In this document: one piece after another, positions 1-11,702 of the stretch
Layout: every line of letters starts with the position of its first letter
How positions within the stretch are numbered: the first letter of the stretch is position 1
Position numbers and translations under genes: made by a program
Origin: Oenanthe sinensis
Lineage: Eukaryota; Streptophyta; Magnoliopsida; Apiales; Apiaceae
Direction of reading: 5' to 3'
NCBI GenBank assembly: GCA_028671895.1
Contig: CM053813.1
Location: 42,875,501 to 42,939,500 of the forward strand
Length of the DNA stretch: 64,000 nt
The notes under the pieces: model-generated
What the model saw: only the letters and a program-made list of their open reading frames with translations
What the model was told of the DNA's origin: nothing
Databases searched by the model: none

Positions 1-537
1 GATTGATGGAAGCAATAAGAACTATTGTCAATTCTGCATATTGAACAAGATCTTACTGATGTTATAACCTAAATTGAAGGCCAAAAACATATACAATCTC
101 TAGCATGCAACCAAGATCTTAAACATAAAAACAATGATGTAGATTAAAAGGCTAAAGGAGACCCAAGTACATGAATAGATACTTCAAACACAAGGATAAC
201 TAAACAGTAAGTAGTTCAACTACACTAAAAACTAATACAAAAGCTTATGCAGCACCAAGAACCTAACTCAATCCAAACTACAATCAATTTCGATTATAAA
301 CGAAAATGTATACCACACGATCATCGTAATGAATTTACTAGGCCAGGCTCAGGGCTACTGCCTCGCAGATTATTTGCATAATTCTTTACCATAGAAAATT
401 AAGGATCTCATACCAGGAAAAACAACCGTCCCTATCCCATATGCTGAAATTTTAATATTCAAAAGATATGATGTAGCTAGGGCCTCAAATTCAAATGTTT
501 TATTGAAGCGAAAAATAACACAAGCTCAATTAATCGA

Positions 538-900
538 TTATATGATCACCACATTGACAAGACCTCGAATTCCTCGAATTCGTTCTGCAAGACTCTTCGT
601 TTCTCTCACAATCACCTTTGGATCCCTACAATCAGAGGCAAAAAGTTCGTGCATCTCTGCTAATAACCAGGGTTGACAAGGATCAATAATAAACCTCTGA
701 TGCATGGGAGCATGCCGAGTGAGACAAAGTGCAAGCCCAGCAGCAGAAGGACATCCAGCATATCCAACATACTCTACAGTCTTAAGGTGCTGATGGGAAC
801 ATATTGCGTCTACTTGAGCAAGTTGTGGGGATGAAATTTGCCTCATCCGTTCATGTTGTTCCTTATACAGCAGAAGCTGCAAACCAACATAAATTCGTGT
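538..900 (-). pseudogene. F-box/FBD-type protein, C-terminal fragment
   Basis: The reading frame ends at 538 with the pattern seen at the C-terminus of plant F-box/LRR/FBD proteins: a HLKTVEYVGYAGC block, then ALCLTRHAPMHQRFIIDP, then a short helix (SLAERIRG) before a hydrophobic end (VNVVII). In that family these are the last LRR-like strand and the FBD segment. No F-box and no full LRR array lies upstream. The frame runs directly into the broken ketoacyl-CoA synthase at about 863-903, so this is only a tail. F-box proteins are substrate receptors of SCF ubiquitin ligases, but this fragment lacks the Skp1-binding part. The family call comes from motif recall, and a chimeric transcript with the neighbour cannot be excluded. 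Confidence 0.5.
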
Positions 901-1932
901 CAATACTGCCTGTCATGCCAGCAGATACCTTTGGAACATCTACCAGGAATTTGTGAATTTCATCCATCCATGGACTTTTCTCCTTCGCAGGGTTTAGAGT
1001 CCTCAGAGCCTTCCAAACTGCACTGTTACACTTGAATCCAGAACCAAATACTATCTGCCATGCTCTATCTCCCTTCTTGATCCTTCCTTTCGCTTCTGAA
1101 TATGCTAATTCATACCATAGCGATCTGCTTGAGGTGTTACCAAACCGGTTAAGCGTCATCCTCGAGGGCTCCATATGCCAATTGCTGAGCTGCAGATTCT
1201 TCTCTAATTTATCCAACACTGCTCTTCCTCCAGCATGAATGCAGAAATGCTCAAACGCCAGTTTGAAATCTGGAATATAAGGCTTTATCTTCATCCTGAA
1301 CAGTTTCTTCCCGACCAATGTAGCAAAGAAGAGCAGCTGTTCAGACATTGGCAGCACAAGAGGACCAAAAGTAGTTATACTGGTCTTGAGATCTTTTGAC
1401 AGCGCGACTCCAACTTTTCCAACAGGATCCTCCATCTGAGTAACACAAGAAAAGCATCTATCATCAGAACCTTTGTGGGTTCTGACAGTATGGATCAACT
1501 GATACTTGGATCGACGTCGATCTGATCTCTTGTTTGAAAGCAGAATGGCAGGCCCTCCCATACGGAACAAGCAATTAGAAAAAGCATCGACCTCTCATTC
1601 CCAAAATACCAATTCAGAGTGATGTTCTCCATGCTGATTACTAGAGCATACGAATTGGGATGGACTTGAAGAAGATCTTTAGCTAGATCAATTGAAATTA
1701 AACCAGCACTGCGACCCATCCTACCAAGATTATAACTCAAGATATTCCCTCGAAGTTTGTAATGATTAATAACCATAGAGGCAAGAGAAGGAGTAGGATT
1801 AAACAAACTACAATTAACAATCAAAATCCCAATATCTTTTGGCTCCAAAGAGGTCTTCTCTAAGAGCTCATCAATGGCACCAAGCATTACAAGTTCAGCT
1901 TCCTTTCTTGCTTCCGCCATACACGGGTTCCA
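864..1932 (-). pseudogene. 3-ketoacyl-CoA synthase (very-long-chain fatty acid elongase) pseudogene
   Basis: Two overlapping frames on the minus strand (1920-1495 and 1570-863) together give the catalytic two thirds of a plant KCS, the ER condensing enzyme of very-long-chain fatty acid elongation. Homology begins at NPCMAEARKEAE (about 1932) and ends at DVPKVSA. Damage visible in the sequence: no N-terminal membrane segments; the GGMGCSAG active-site motif reads GRMGRSAG, so the nucleophilic Cys is Arg; a one-base deletion near 1587 breaks the frame just after NERSML; about nine residues are missing after GVALSKDL; and the normal stop is gone. The His (FEHFCIHAGGRA) and Asn (RFGNTSS) motifs survive. 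No introns are seen, so it may be a truncated duplicate or a retrocopy. It cannot encode a working synthase. Confidence 0.88.
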
Positions 1933-1939
1933 AATTATA

Positions 1940-3458
1940 TATAATTTTTTTTGACAAACAAGAACTTAAAATTTTGGGGTGAAAGTAGAATGTGGAAAGA
2001 TTCAAATTAAAATTACAAAATAACTAAAAGAGGGTACTAAATAGGAAATGCATCAAGAAAATGCAGCAATGAGGCACAAAAGTAAATAAAGATTCAAACT
2101 TTGAACTTAAAACAATGCAGGGACATGTAAATGAAATGTAGGTGGACAAAATAGAGATGAGATCTAAGTGAAAAATGAGTGAGGTATAAAAATAAGAGAC
2201 ACCCAAATGAGATATTAAAGTAAGAGAGAGAGAGAGAGCAACTATACGTGAATAACACATACAGATGAAAAAACAAAAAGCTTTGCTTGACAGTGGATCC
2301 ATAGTATTTTTAAATAAAAATTCATTATTTAAGTTTTAAAATAAAAGAAACTTGATTAAAAAGTAGATTGATAATTTTTTATATTCTTTTAATAGTATTT
2401 TCCATACTTTCTTAGGATGATATAATTTCAATTTCAATGTAAATAAATTATTAATATAATTTGTGATTTTAAAATTGAAAAATAAAAAGTCAAGATTCAA
2501 GATTAAAATCACAACAATGAATCATTAAAGTCGTTCAAAATTTAGAATTAATAATCACTGGTAGTGAAGTAATTAAACATGATTGGAAATTACCTCGCAA
2601 TTTATTGTGTCGTGTACTTTCGTGTTTCATTTTACAGGAACACGACTTAATAAATTCCAATATGATATAAAATGAATTTATGTACTTAACATACACGGTA
2701 AAAAAATTGATACGATACCCAATAAGTAAACTTGATATTAGTATATATTTTATTAATTTTAAATATTGATAATTAATTAATTTTTATATTAATTTTATTT
2801 ATATAATTATAATATTAACATTAAATTGTACATAAATTATTTATTATAATATATTTATTTTTTTAATTATTTATTATTGAATTAATTATAATATATATTT
2901 TCATGTCATATCATGGACACAATAAATAAACATCATACCAAATATGACCACCGTCTACTTTAATGTTCTTGGACTCAAAATATAAATACAAATACTAAAT
3001 TTCACGTCGGGTTGTATACAAAATTTTCGGGTTAAAAATGAGAAGCAAAAGTGAAATTTAGATTACAGGTCAGGAGAAGCTGCAAAATAGCAAGAACCAA
3101 TGAGCCATGGGAAGCTGCCAGTTGCATTATACATGACGATATTTAAAAAATCAAATTTTATGTCCAAAAGGGGAAGACTTAAGATCTTCCGCACATAAGT
3201 GCGCATGGATTCGAACCCCATAGCCAGCAGAATAACATCCCATTTTGTTTATAAGCCAAATAGAAGAAACATAACAGCCATGCCTATTTTGACCAAGTAC
3301 AAGGAGAGAACCAAATGCTTACAAAACCTATTACAGTCAGTTGTAAGTATTAAATTCATAGCTTCATATTAGTTTTTTCAAAAAAAAATAAAAAATCATA
3401 GCTTCATATTAGCTTATTTATTCCTTTTATTAGAAAATACTAATGATGCGCCTTGTAT
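1940..3458. other. AT-rich intergenic DNA
   Basis: No supportable gene was found. There is a short GA run near 2223-2240 and very AT-rich sequence from 2680 to 2900. Near 3165-3230 two short palindromes precede a B-box-like GGGTTCGAATCC (read on the minus strand), which could be a worn SINE end, but no matching A box was found. Confidence 0.5.
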
Positions 3459-3468
3459 TAATCACAAG

Positions 3469-3646
3469 AGTAATGCTAGAGATCCCGAATTGGATCCTAA
3501 AAGATTTCCCAAATTACACATGACATTCTTTTATTGGTGGGACACATATTAATGCACGCGGGCTCCATATTATTTTTAAGGAAACGACCAATAAAATATT
3601 GACACATCATGATTTGGGAAATCTTTCGGGACCTCAAACATTATTC
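3469..3646. mobile_element. Mutator-like MITE with 10-bp target duplication
   Basis: A 178-bp element is flanked on both sides by TAATCACAAG (3459-3468 and 3647-3656). Its ends are imperfect inverted repeats: the left end carries GAGATCCCGAA and AAGATTTCCCAAAT, the right end read in reverse GAGGTCCCGAAAGATTTCCC, and an inner pair TTTTATTGGT / ACCAATAAAA extends the hairpin. The left arm carries a short insertion of about 12 bp. A target duplication of 9-10 bp is typical of Mutator-like elements. There is no coding capacity. Confidence 0.8.
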
Positions 3647-4945
3647 TAATCACAAGACACCCACTTCAAGAAGCAAAAAGAGTATCATAGTTCAAACTTG
3701 GCTTCTTTCTGACTGCACAAAAGTCACAAGTGATCAAGATAATGAGATATGAGCCAAGGCTGGGTGTATTTAAAAGAACCTTAGCCCTGGTCAGACTGAT
3801 TACCTTAGAGCTGGTGGCAGTGCACCTTAACTTTCAAATATAACTCTCCCAAGAAATACAAGTTTATAAGAATTAACCACATCAAAAGAGAACAAATAAC
3901 AATCATATAACAGCAGCTGAAGCAGCTTAGGGCCTGTTAAAACACAAATGTGACCCAACTAATGATCAGAAATGAGAATTCTGATGAATGTTTGTACACT
4001 AGACTGGCTCATACTTTTCCTAATTAGGAAAAACTGTAAGTAAAGAAAATAATTTTTACCCTGTGATAAGAAAAAAGGCTTCTGCGCTGTGTGTCTAGTG
4101 TCTTGGGTTTATAGGGGGTAAGCAGCAAATACAGGAACAGGGCTCAAAAGAAAAAATTACATGCTACAGACCTTCAATTGGCAAATTTAGATAAAAGCCA
4201 GATCAGAAACCAAGCATAATCATCGCTTCCCTGTTTCTCAAAACTATAAACCGTGAGCATAAAAATAGATGACATTTAAGAGAACATAATAATAGACATG
4301 TAATGCTGGAATCTATGAAGATTGAAACTAATGTAGGTTCAACAAGTGAACGCCAAAATTTGCAGGCACTAGCTACACAATGGTAAAAAATAGTATCGGC
4401 AGTCACTGCCTATTGAAACTCTAAAGCTGGGAAGACATTATTAATTTTTTCTTACTAAAGAATCATCTACTAGGTTGATTAATTCTGACAAAGTAAACAA
4501 AGAATAACCTGTCACTTATACAAGAATGAACTAGAGAACTGTGTTTCTTTCTCAATGAAATCACAATAAAAATATAATCTCACGAAGAAAATTATATTTT
4601 TTGAAAACTTAAAAAGAGGGTCCTATAGCGATACTCAATATGCTTATAGTTGGTAGTACCACATTAACTACTTCCTGCTGCAACTTTGACAAAATAAATA
4701 TATATACAATCAGATTAAGGACAATGTATATCAAATTTTGGACCAAAAATATCGAACCAAAGCCATAGAGAACATTTTACATTTAAACACTGTAGTATCT
4801 TAAAGCAAAACCAAACCAGGAACAATTAAGAAATGTAACTGGAAATATAGAACAGTTTCACCATGACTAGTTACACTTATTCACGCATATATCTTGTCTG
4901 ACTAGGACTTAGTATCACCAGAAAAGAATCAAGTAGCAGCAGCAA

Positions 4946-6591
4946 TCAACCAGTTTCCTGTTCAAACTCATCACCGTCAGACTCTTCTACGTTATCAACC
5001 TCATCATCATCTGGATCATTGTCCAAGTCTTCTTTATCATTATCAACTATCGTCTTGCCAATCACAACAATGTTGCTATTCATCTTTCTGATTTCATTAC
5101 ACTGTGAAATAATATTAATTAATAAGAAGACGTAAATTTTCCCATTAAGGTAGGACATACCAATGAAAATTACTTGTTCATAAACTGGCTACAACGCAAG
5201 TAGGATCTGCTAAAAAATGTAAACCTCTATGAGGTAAGAATTTAGGGTGTATTCAATACTTCCAAATAACAAGGATTATAATTTATGGTTAATCTCATTA
5301 AAAAATATAAATTAGACAATAAAAAAGAAAGAGGTTCTTTAGTCCTTTGACTATAAAAAAGAAGGATCCGAGTATCTGACACGGACACAATCAGTGGGTC
5401 AGATTATTCGAACTCCAAAATCGAAGACTCGAGGACACGTTTTGTTTTATGAGGATCCGACACTTGGATTTGGATACGGCAATTACTATTTTTAATATAA
5501 GTGTCCATTTTCTAGATACATTCGGATCCAGTTCCAGGTCCTCGTGAAAGTAATGATTTATGATAGATACAATAATAAATATTAACGTGGGTGAATGAAC
5601 CGCAGAAGAGAGAAAAACTATGGATCACAACCCATAAAAGAGACCCAATTCAATATTCAAAGATATTCTCAATAATCAAGTCTAATTAATATTTGGGGGA
5701 TTACAATCCTTATATAAAGAATAAAAACCCCAATCAAATAATCTAATGGACCATGGCCCATTAACAATTAGGCTAATTATAAATAAACTACTTATTTAAT
5801 AAACTAAAAGTCTCACATATAAAACATATAGATAAATATACTATTTATCTCTACAGATATTAAGAGAACATAGAAAGTTAGAGAGAAAGGAAAGACATAA
5901 TTTATTTAAAGCACTATAAGGAAGATTCTTCTTGTTCCACCTATATAATAAGATAGCATAAAATGAAGCACTCCAACTATCCTAGTGATTCCCTGGGACA
6001 TCTTCAAATTTACTAGTCATTCCCTATTTATTTTTAGGGATCCTCTAGTCATCCCCCGTTCATTTTTATGAATAAAAAATCATCCCCTCTTTTCTCTTAC
6101 CTCTTTTTCAACAGTATTTATGAAGAGTAGTTAGATTCAAATTTATTATTATTATAATAATAGATAATGAATATAGTGATGGTTATCGGAGTTGAAATAT
6201 AAAATAAATTACCTAAATCACGGGTACTCACTATTTTATAATACTTACAGGTAACCTATTAGGACACCGTTGGAGTTCACACAATGTCAAGTTGATTTTG
6301 TATACAGGTAAAAGTGGAAGCAAATTATAATCTCATAGGGTAAACTACCAAGATTTGAGAGAGTGGCTCTATTCCAACAAATCACTTTACAAAATATAAT
6401 ATTAGAAACACCAGAGTAACGCCTCAGTTTGCCCTATTGCCTGATAACTAAGAAATAGATAGAAATAGAAATCAATGGTTATTATATATAATCACCTTGT
6501 CCTCGAAAGCAGATTCGTCGATAGCAAGGAGGAGTTCATCGTTGTGAGATTTGGGCCACTGGGGTAGTAACAAATACGACGTCGGTATCAT
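4946..6591 (-). CDS. Small acidic protein of unknown function, 83 residues, two exons
   Basis: Exon 1 is 6591..6496 and exon 2 is 5101..4946, joined in phase 0 across an intron of about 1.39 kb with GT and CAG boundaries; 252 nt give 83 residues plus stop. The protein starts MIPTSYLLLPQWPKSHNDEL, has a middle NEIRKMNSNIVVIGKTIVDN, and ends in an acidic run (DNDPDDDEVDNVEESDGDEF) before QETG. There is no signal peptide, membrane segment or known domain. The tidy joining of two separate frames and the uninterrupted acidic tail argue for a real gene. I do not recognise the family and assign no function; an acidic partner-binding protein is the most that could be inferred. The intron holds LTR-like sequence near 5580-5830. 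The ORF start at 6591 is the first ATG in this frame; an upstream ATG near 6603 is out of frame and soon stops. Confidence 0.72.
5580..5830. repeat. LTR-like repeat fragment in the intron of the acidic-protein gene
   Basis: Blocks here (GCAGAAGAGAG..., GGATCACAACCCATAA, then a run of short AATC-rich blocks) recur in the same order near 61540-61680 in the Rab escort gene intron (GCGGAAGAGAAG, GGATCGCAACCCATAATAA). Two dispersed copies in one window suggest a repeated element, probably part of a copia-type LTR. No ends or target duplication were identified. Confidence 0.4.
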
Positions 6592-6819
6592 CCGCGTTCC
6601 CCATGGGTACTCTAACATCTCTCTCTGTGTCTATCTCTCTCTCTGTAAAACACAAGTTTTATAGCCTATTTGGATATGGAATTGTATTTTAATTCGATAT
6701 TTATTTTTTATGATATCAATTTTTTAAAATTCTGTTGTGACAGAGTTTAATAAAAGGAATAAAATAGAGAGAGAAAAAAGAGCTTAAGGTAATAAAATCT
6801 ATCTATCTATCTATATATA

Positions 6820-7812
6820 CTAGCATGTAACCCGTGCAAAGCACGGGAGAATAATAATAAATAATATATTATATATTTTAAATGAATTAAATATTTAATT
6901 TGATTATTTATGTTATTAATATTTTTTATGTAATATTGTACATGAGATAAATTATTTTTGAATCATATTTATATTATGTGTTTAAATTCTCATTAATATA
7001 TTGTTATATATTTATATTAATTAACATAGATTAATAATCCGTGCAAAGTATTAATAAATTTTTATTAATAAAAAGAATTTTGAATATATTAGAAAATATT
7101 TTAATTAAAATTATATAAAAGAGTATGTTTTAATATATATATATATATATAAAATATTAATATAATTTTAGTATTAAAGTTTTTTTATTATAAAATTATA
7201 ATTTTAAATAAATTAAAGTGTTTGAGCGATGAAGAAATTGAAATATGTTATTAGATGCGAGTACAACTCTATATTCTAATTAAAAAAAATTCGTTTAGAG
7301 TAATATAATATAAAAGTATATATAATATAGATAAAGCGTAATAATAAAATTTAATTAATATTATAAATAAAATAATAATTTTATTTTAATATATATATAA
7401 TTTTATTAATAAATTCTGATATTAAATAAATTAAAGAGTTTGACTAATGAGGAAATTAAAACATGGTAGTATATTAATTAAAAGAATAAATAAAAATTAT
7501 AGGATAAACTTTAATGATATATTAAATAAAAATTATATGATAAGTATGATTTATAAAAGAAAAATATAGAATATAATTTAAATATAATATAATATTATCC
7601 TATTTTATTATAAAAGGAGGACGACTGGGGTTAGAGTTGTATGTATGATTATATTCCTTTTAAAATTATATTTTATTAAAATTCAATGGTTAAGATTATT
7701 TCTATGGTTCACATAAAATTGGACGGTTAAGATCTTTTCTATGGTTCACCGAGTACCAAACCAACCGACGACCAAAACTTTTAATCTTTCGGCTTTAATA
7801 ATATAGTATAGA
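6820..7812 (-). mobile_element. Non-autonomous Helitron, 993 bp
   Basis: Read on the minus strand, the element starts TCTATACTATATTATTAAAG at 7812, directly after an A, and ends CTAG at 6820, directly before a T. Seven bases before CTAG is a perfect hairpin, CCCGTGC-TTT-GCACGGG. A 5' TC, a 3' hairpin, a CTRR end and insertion between A and T without target duplication are the hallmarks of Helitrons. No Rep/helicase coding is present. Confidence 0.75.
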
Positions 7813-8289
7813 TAAAACAAGGCTCGAACTCTTTATTTGATTCTATTTTATAAGAATTTGATTAACAAATAACTACGTAACATATAAAAAATCACAGAAC
7901 ATCAAAAATAATTATAAAATAAACATAAAAATCACATAATATACAAAAAAATATAGAACATAAATTACAGAACACTAATACTGAATAATATTCTGTGATT
8001 TTGTATTCTATATTTTTTTATGTTATGTAATTGTGTTTGTTCGTTTTGTGATTGTTTTTTGTGTTCACTAGTTTTTTCTTCTGTATTCAACAATTTTTTC
8101 ATGTGTTCGATTATATTTGTTGCTGGTTCCTCAGTTACTTAAATAAGAGAGTTTCTCATTGAAACTAAGCTTATATATATAGAAAATATAAAAAAGATTA
8201 AGAAATGGATGTGAAAAATAAAATATATATTTACTTTGTTATAATAATTGTGTATTAAAAAATTGTAGTGTTGCAATAATTTCTCTTTT

Positions 8290-8634
8290 AGATTATATTT
8301 TATATCTTGTGTGATGCACGGATCAAATTATTTTAATATTTATTATTTTTTATATGATTTGATTTTATGTTTATTTTTATAATAATAATTTAAATTTAAT
8401 TTATAGTATGTTATATGTATATATTTTTATATAATTTTTCATATACTTATTTATATTTATATTTTAATTGGATAATGTTTCTGTATTTTGTTTAAAAATG
8501 TGTATTAGTTAAAATATTAATGTAAGATGTATTTTTGTTATAAGATTAATGTTTAAAAATTAGACTTTATGTTCTATCCGGTTCAAATACCGACCAAACG
8601 ACCGAGTACTTTTAATGTTTGGACTTTAATAATA
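8290..8634 (-). mobile_element. Helitron-like element, degenerate copy
   Basis: Its 5' part (minus strand, from about 8634) shares the TATTATTAAAG...AAACATTAAAAGT block with the two neighbouring Helitrons, and its 3' part ends in a worn hairpin around TCCGTGCATCACAC near 8310-8325. The 5' TC and the final CTRR-T are not clean. It directly abuts the next element in head-to-tail order. Confidence 0.5.
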
Positions 8635-8983
8635 CTAACTTATATCACGTGCGAAGCACATATCAAATTTCTTTAATATTTTAATATTTTTTATATGGTT
8701 TGAATTTACTTATATTTTATTTAATGTTATTTATTTTTATTTTAATAGGATAATATTTGTGTATTTTGCTTAAAGATGTGTTTTGATTAGAAGATTAATA
8801 TGAGATGTGTTTTAGTTAAGAGATTAAGTTTTAGTTCGGATATTAATATGAGATATATTTTAATTAGGAAAATAATATGTGATGTATTTTAATTAGAAAA
8901 TTAATGTTTAAAAATTAGATCACTCAAATACCCACTACCAAATTTTTAATGTTTCGATTTTAATAATATAGTATTGATAGAGA
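8635..8983 (-). mobile_element. Helitron-like element, 349 bp
   Basis: On the minus strand it starts TCTCTATCAATACTATATTA at 8983 after an A. It ends near 8635 with a hairpin GTGC-TTC-GCAC, ten bases, then TTAG before a T, so the usual CTAG is altered by one base. It shares its first ~55 bp with the copies at 7812 and 8634. Confidence 0.62.
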
Positions 8984-9539
8984 TATCCCAGCAACTTGGA
9001 GAGGTGGAGTATTTTTCTAATTTTCTGAATGACAAGCAGAGTTGTAAGTTCATTTTTATTTCTCTAAACTAAAGTAGAAAGCTGATACAATGAAATGAAA
9101 CAGTCAGAACAATGAAGGTTCTCTGTTGCATTTTCCTTTAATCAGTTGTCAGCGAATCTCCAGACAATAAAGTTTTGTAATTTGATACTTAACTTGTAGC
9201 ATTGCCTATGGAAATGTTCCTTAGAATCAAATGAGAAACATATGCAGCTCATTATGAAATTTTGTATTATATAACAAGACCTATACATTGTCTTACTTTC
9301 TTGTATTTCACTCTGTGCTACAAGTGAATCTTATACTCTCAAGACTCAAGTAAACATCTTTATTTAAGTCTGTTTGCTGTACTCTTGGCTACTTTTATCT
9401 TACAAGCTGTACGTGTTTGTCTACTACATATGTAGATATATGATATGCATCATCACAAACATTTCTTCTCGTGCTAGCTTAATTGTCTCGTTGAGCAGCA
9501 AACAGAGTTCTTATTCATTAAATTTTTTTCTTGATCCAG

Positions 9540-11702
9540 ATGGGTATGGGTAAAGTAAATGTAGTTCAACGAGAACTGAGAGACTTTTTTAATGAATGGG
9601 AACCTGGGATTTGCGTCCTACTTAGCCTTTTCCTTCAAATTTTGTTGATTTTAGCCGGACCTTTAAGAAAGATAGTTTCGCGCAAATGGCTAGATATCCT
9701 TCTTTGGTCAGCATACTTACTTGCAGATGGCACTGCTGTTTTTGCAGTTGGACTCATCTCAAGCAAGCATATTAGCTATTCCAATCACTACCATAATGCG
9801 CCTAGAACCAATATATTGCACACCTTCTGGGCTCCTTTTCTTCTGGCACACCTTGGTGGTCCGGATCCCATCACTGCTTTCGCCCTGGAGGACAATGAGC
9901 TGTGGCTCAGGCATTTATTTTCCTTTTTTACTCAGTGCATTGCCGTGGCTTATGTTTTCTATCAATCTCGCACACCTAACGAATTGTGGATTCCATCACT
10001 GCTTATGTTTCTGTGTGGAATCATCAAGTATGCTGAGCGCACATATGCTTTGTATTGTGCAAGCGCTAATACTTTCCGTGACTCCATACTTAGGGAGCCT
10101 GTTCCTGTCTACACAAATTCCAATGCTAAACTCAAAATGCTTCAGGAGCCGGATAGAGTGATTAATGAATCAGTCAACGATATGAGAGCAACTCGTCTGA
10201 AGTCATTGGAAGCAGTGCAGTATGCTTTTCATTACTTCACTAATTTCAAAGGACTGGTTGTTGATCTCATTTTCAACCCCCTCCAGCGCGACCAGAGCCG
10301 GGATTTCTTCCTTGCAAGAACTTTCAATGACGCCTTTAGAGTTGTTGAGGTGGAGTTAAATTTTTTTTATGATATTTTGTTCACCAAGCTTCCTGTAGTG
10401 TATTATCCAGTTGGGTTCGGCTGTCGGGCTGTATCCGTTGGTGCCATTGTCACTTCATTGGTGCTTTTTCATTATGCTGATAAAAAGCATTTTAAACCCG
10501 AAGGATTTGAGGTAGGAATTACCTATACCTTGCTTATCGGAGGAATTGTGTTGGAAGTCATTGCATTTTTCATGCTTGTTTTCTCTGACTGGACAATTAT
10601 GAAGCTCAATCTTTCTCTTGATGAAAATCCCAGTGAGCAATCGTGGAAACGTACATTCATTGATTTTATAATGAGTGCTAATGTCAGAAGAGGGAAGATG
10701 ATATGTTGGTTGCTAAATATTGGTGGTGTCCGTGGCAGTGGAATAGATTCTGAGTCAAACCCCAGGTGGGCTGAGTCTATTTCAGGATACAGTTTTATAT
10801 ATTATTGTTTACATAGCCGTTCAAAAGCAAGGGAAAAAATTTATGATAAACTTGGCATTAGAGACTTCCTCGATGAGATGGTATATGTGAAACAAGACCC
10901 ACTGCCTCGGTATATGAAAGATTTCATTTTTCAAGAGTTGAGAATCAAGTCGGAGATGGCAAGGGATTTGGAGTCTGCTAAGAAAATATGTTCATCCAAA
11001 GGTGAATGGGCACTTGGAGGCTACAGCAACTCAGAATTTTTGTCCCTTTTTTGTGTGGATGTTGATTATGATGAGAGCCTTCTTTTGTGGCACATTGCCA
11101 CTGAACTTTGTTACAATGATTCGGTAGATGAAAAAATTCAGGGTCTGCAAGATGTTGATGGACCCCCAGTGGATCACAGAAGAATCGCCAAGTTAATATC
11201 AGACTACATGATATATCTCCTAGTCATGAAGCCTGGTATGATGTCATCTGTTTCTAGAATCGGACTTATAAGATTCCGTGACTCTTGTAATGAGGCTAAA
11301 AGTTTCTTTAGCACTTGTTTGTCAACAAAGGATAAACTATTTCCAGAGGAGGAGTTACAGGGGCAAGCTTGCAATACAATTATGCAGTTTGACCAAGATT
11401 ATGGAATTACAGGGGCAAGCCCAGATAAAAATCTGTCCATATTGTTTAAAGCAGTGAGATTGGCCAAAGAGCTGAAAATGAGAGAATCATCCCAACAAAG
11501 ATGGGAGATGCTGAGCAAGGTTTGGGTGGAACTTCTATCATATGGGGCAGCTCATATCAAGTCAAACGCTCATGCTCAACAATTAAGTAAAGGTGGACAA
11601 CTTATAACTGTTGTTTGGTTATTGATGACTCAGCTTGGCTTGGGAGATCAGTTTCAGCCTCGCCATTATGATTCTTATGAACAGGCCAGCTCCCTTTTTT
11701 AA
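9540..11702 (+). CDS. DUF4220/DUF594 family membrane protein
   Basis: An intronless frame gives about 720 residues. The first ATG is at 9540; an upstream TTG at 9531 is in frame but is not a likely plant start. Several hydrophobic segments lie in the N-terminal half (roughly 20-45, 80-115, 130-170 and 280-360), with the family blocks FWAPFLLAHLGGPD, DNELWLRHL and a GIIKYAERT-like motif of DUF4220. The C-terminal half has the DUF594 signature LLLWHIATELCYN, SDYMIYLLVMKPGMM and a final WLLMTQLGLGDQF. Family members are plant-specific and expanded in clusters; their biochemical role is not established. The last ~15 residues after DQF differ from the usual short basic tail, and the stop lies in a T-rich tract, so the extreme C-terminus may be altered. 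Confidence 0.88.
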   Translation: MGMGKVNVVQRELRDFFNEWEPGICVLLSLFLQILLILAGPLRKIVSRKWLDILLWSAYLLADGTAVFAVGLISSKHISYSNHYHNAPRTNILHTFWAPFLLAHLGGPDPITAFALEDNELWLRHLFSFFTQCIAVAYVFYQSRTPNELWIPSLLMFLCGIIKYAERTYALYCASANTFRDSILREPVPVYTNSNAKLKMLQEPDRVINESVNDMRATRLKSLEAVQYAFHYFTNFKGLVVDLIFNPLQRDQSRDFFLARTFNDAFRVVEVELNFFYDILFTKLPVVYYPVGFGCRAVSVGAIVTSLVLFHYADKKHFKPEGFEVGITYTLLIGGIVLEVIAFFMLVFSDWTIMKLNLSLDENPSEQSWKRTFIDFIMSANVRRGKMICWLLNIGGVRGSGIDSESNPRWAESISGYSFIYYCLHSRSKAREKIYDKLGIRDFLDEMVYVKQDPLPRYMKDFIFQELRIKSEMARDLESAKKICSSKGEWALGGYSNSEFLSLFCVDVDYDESLLLWHIATELCYNDSVDEKIQGLQDVDGPPVDHRRIAKLISDYMIYLLVMKPGMMSSVSRIGLIRFRDSCNEAKSFFSTCLSTKDKLFPEEELQGQACNTIMQFDQDYGITGASPDKNLSILFKAVRLAKELKMRESSQQRWEMLSKVWVELLSYGAAHIKSNAHAQQLSKGGQLITVVWLLMTQLGLGDQFQPRHYDSYEQASSLF

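Noticed and set aside
2024..2302. Hydrophobic minus-strand open frame of about 90 codons
   Set aside because: It is Phe/Ser/Leu-rich because the plus strand is A/GA-rich; it has no domain, splice context or family similarity.
3165..3245. Possible tRNA or SINE on the minus strand (GGGTTCGAATCC)
   Set aside because: There is a B-box-like motif and small palindromes, but no A box, acceptor stem or anticodon stem could be found.
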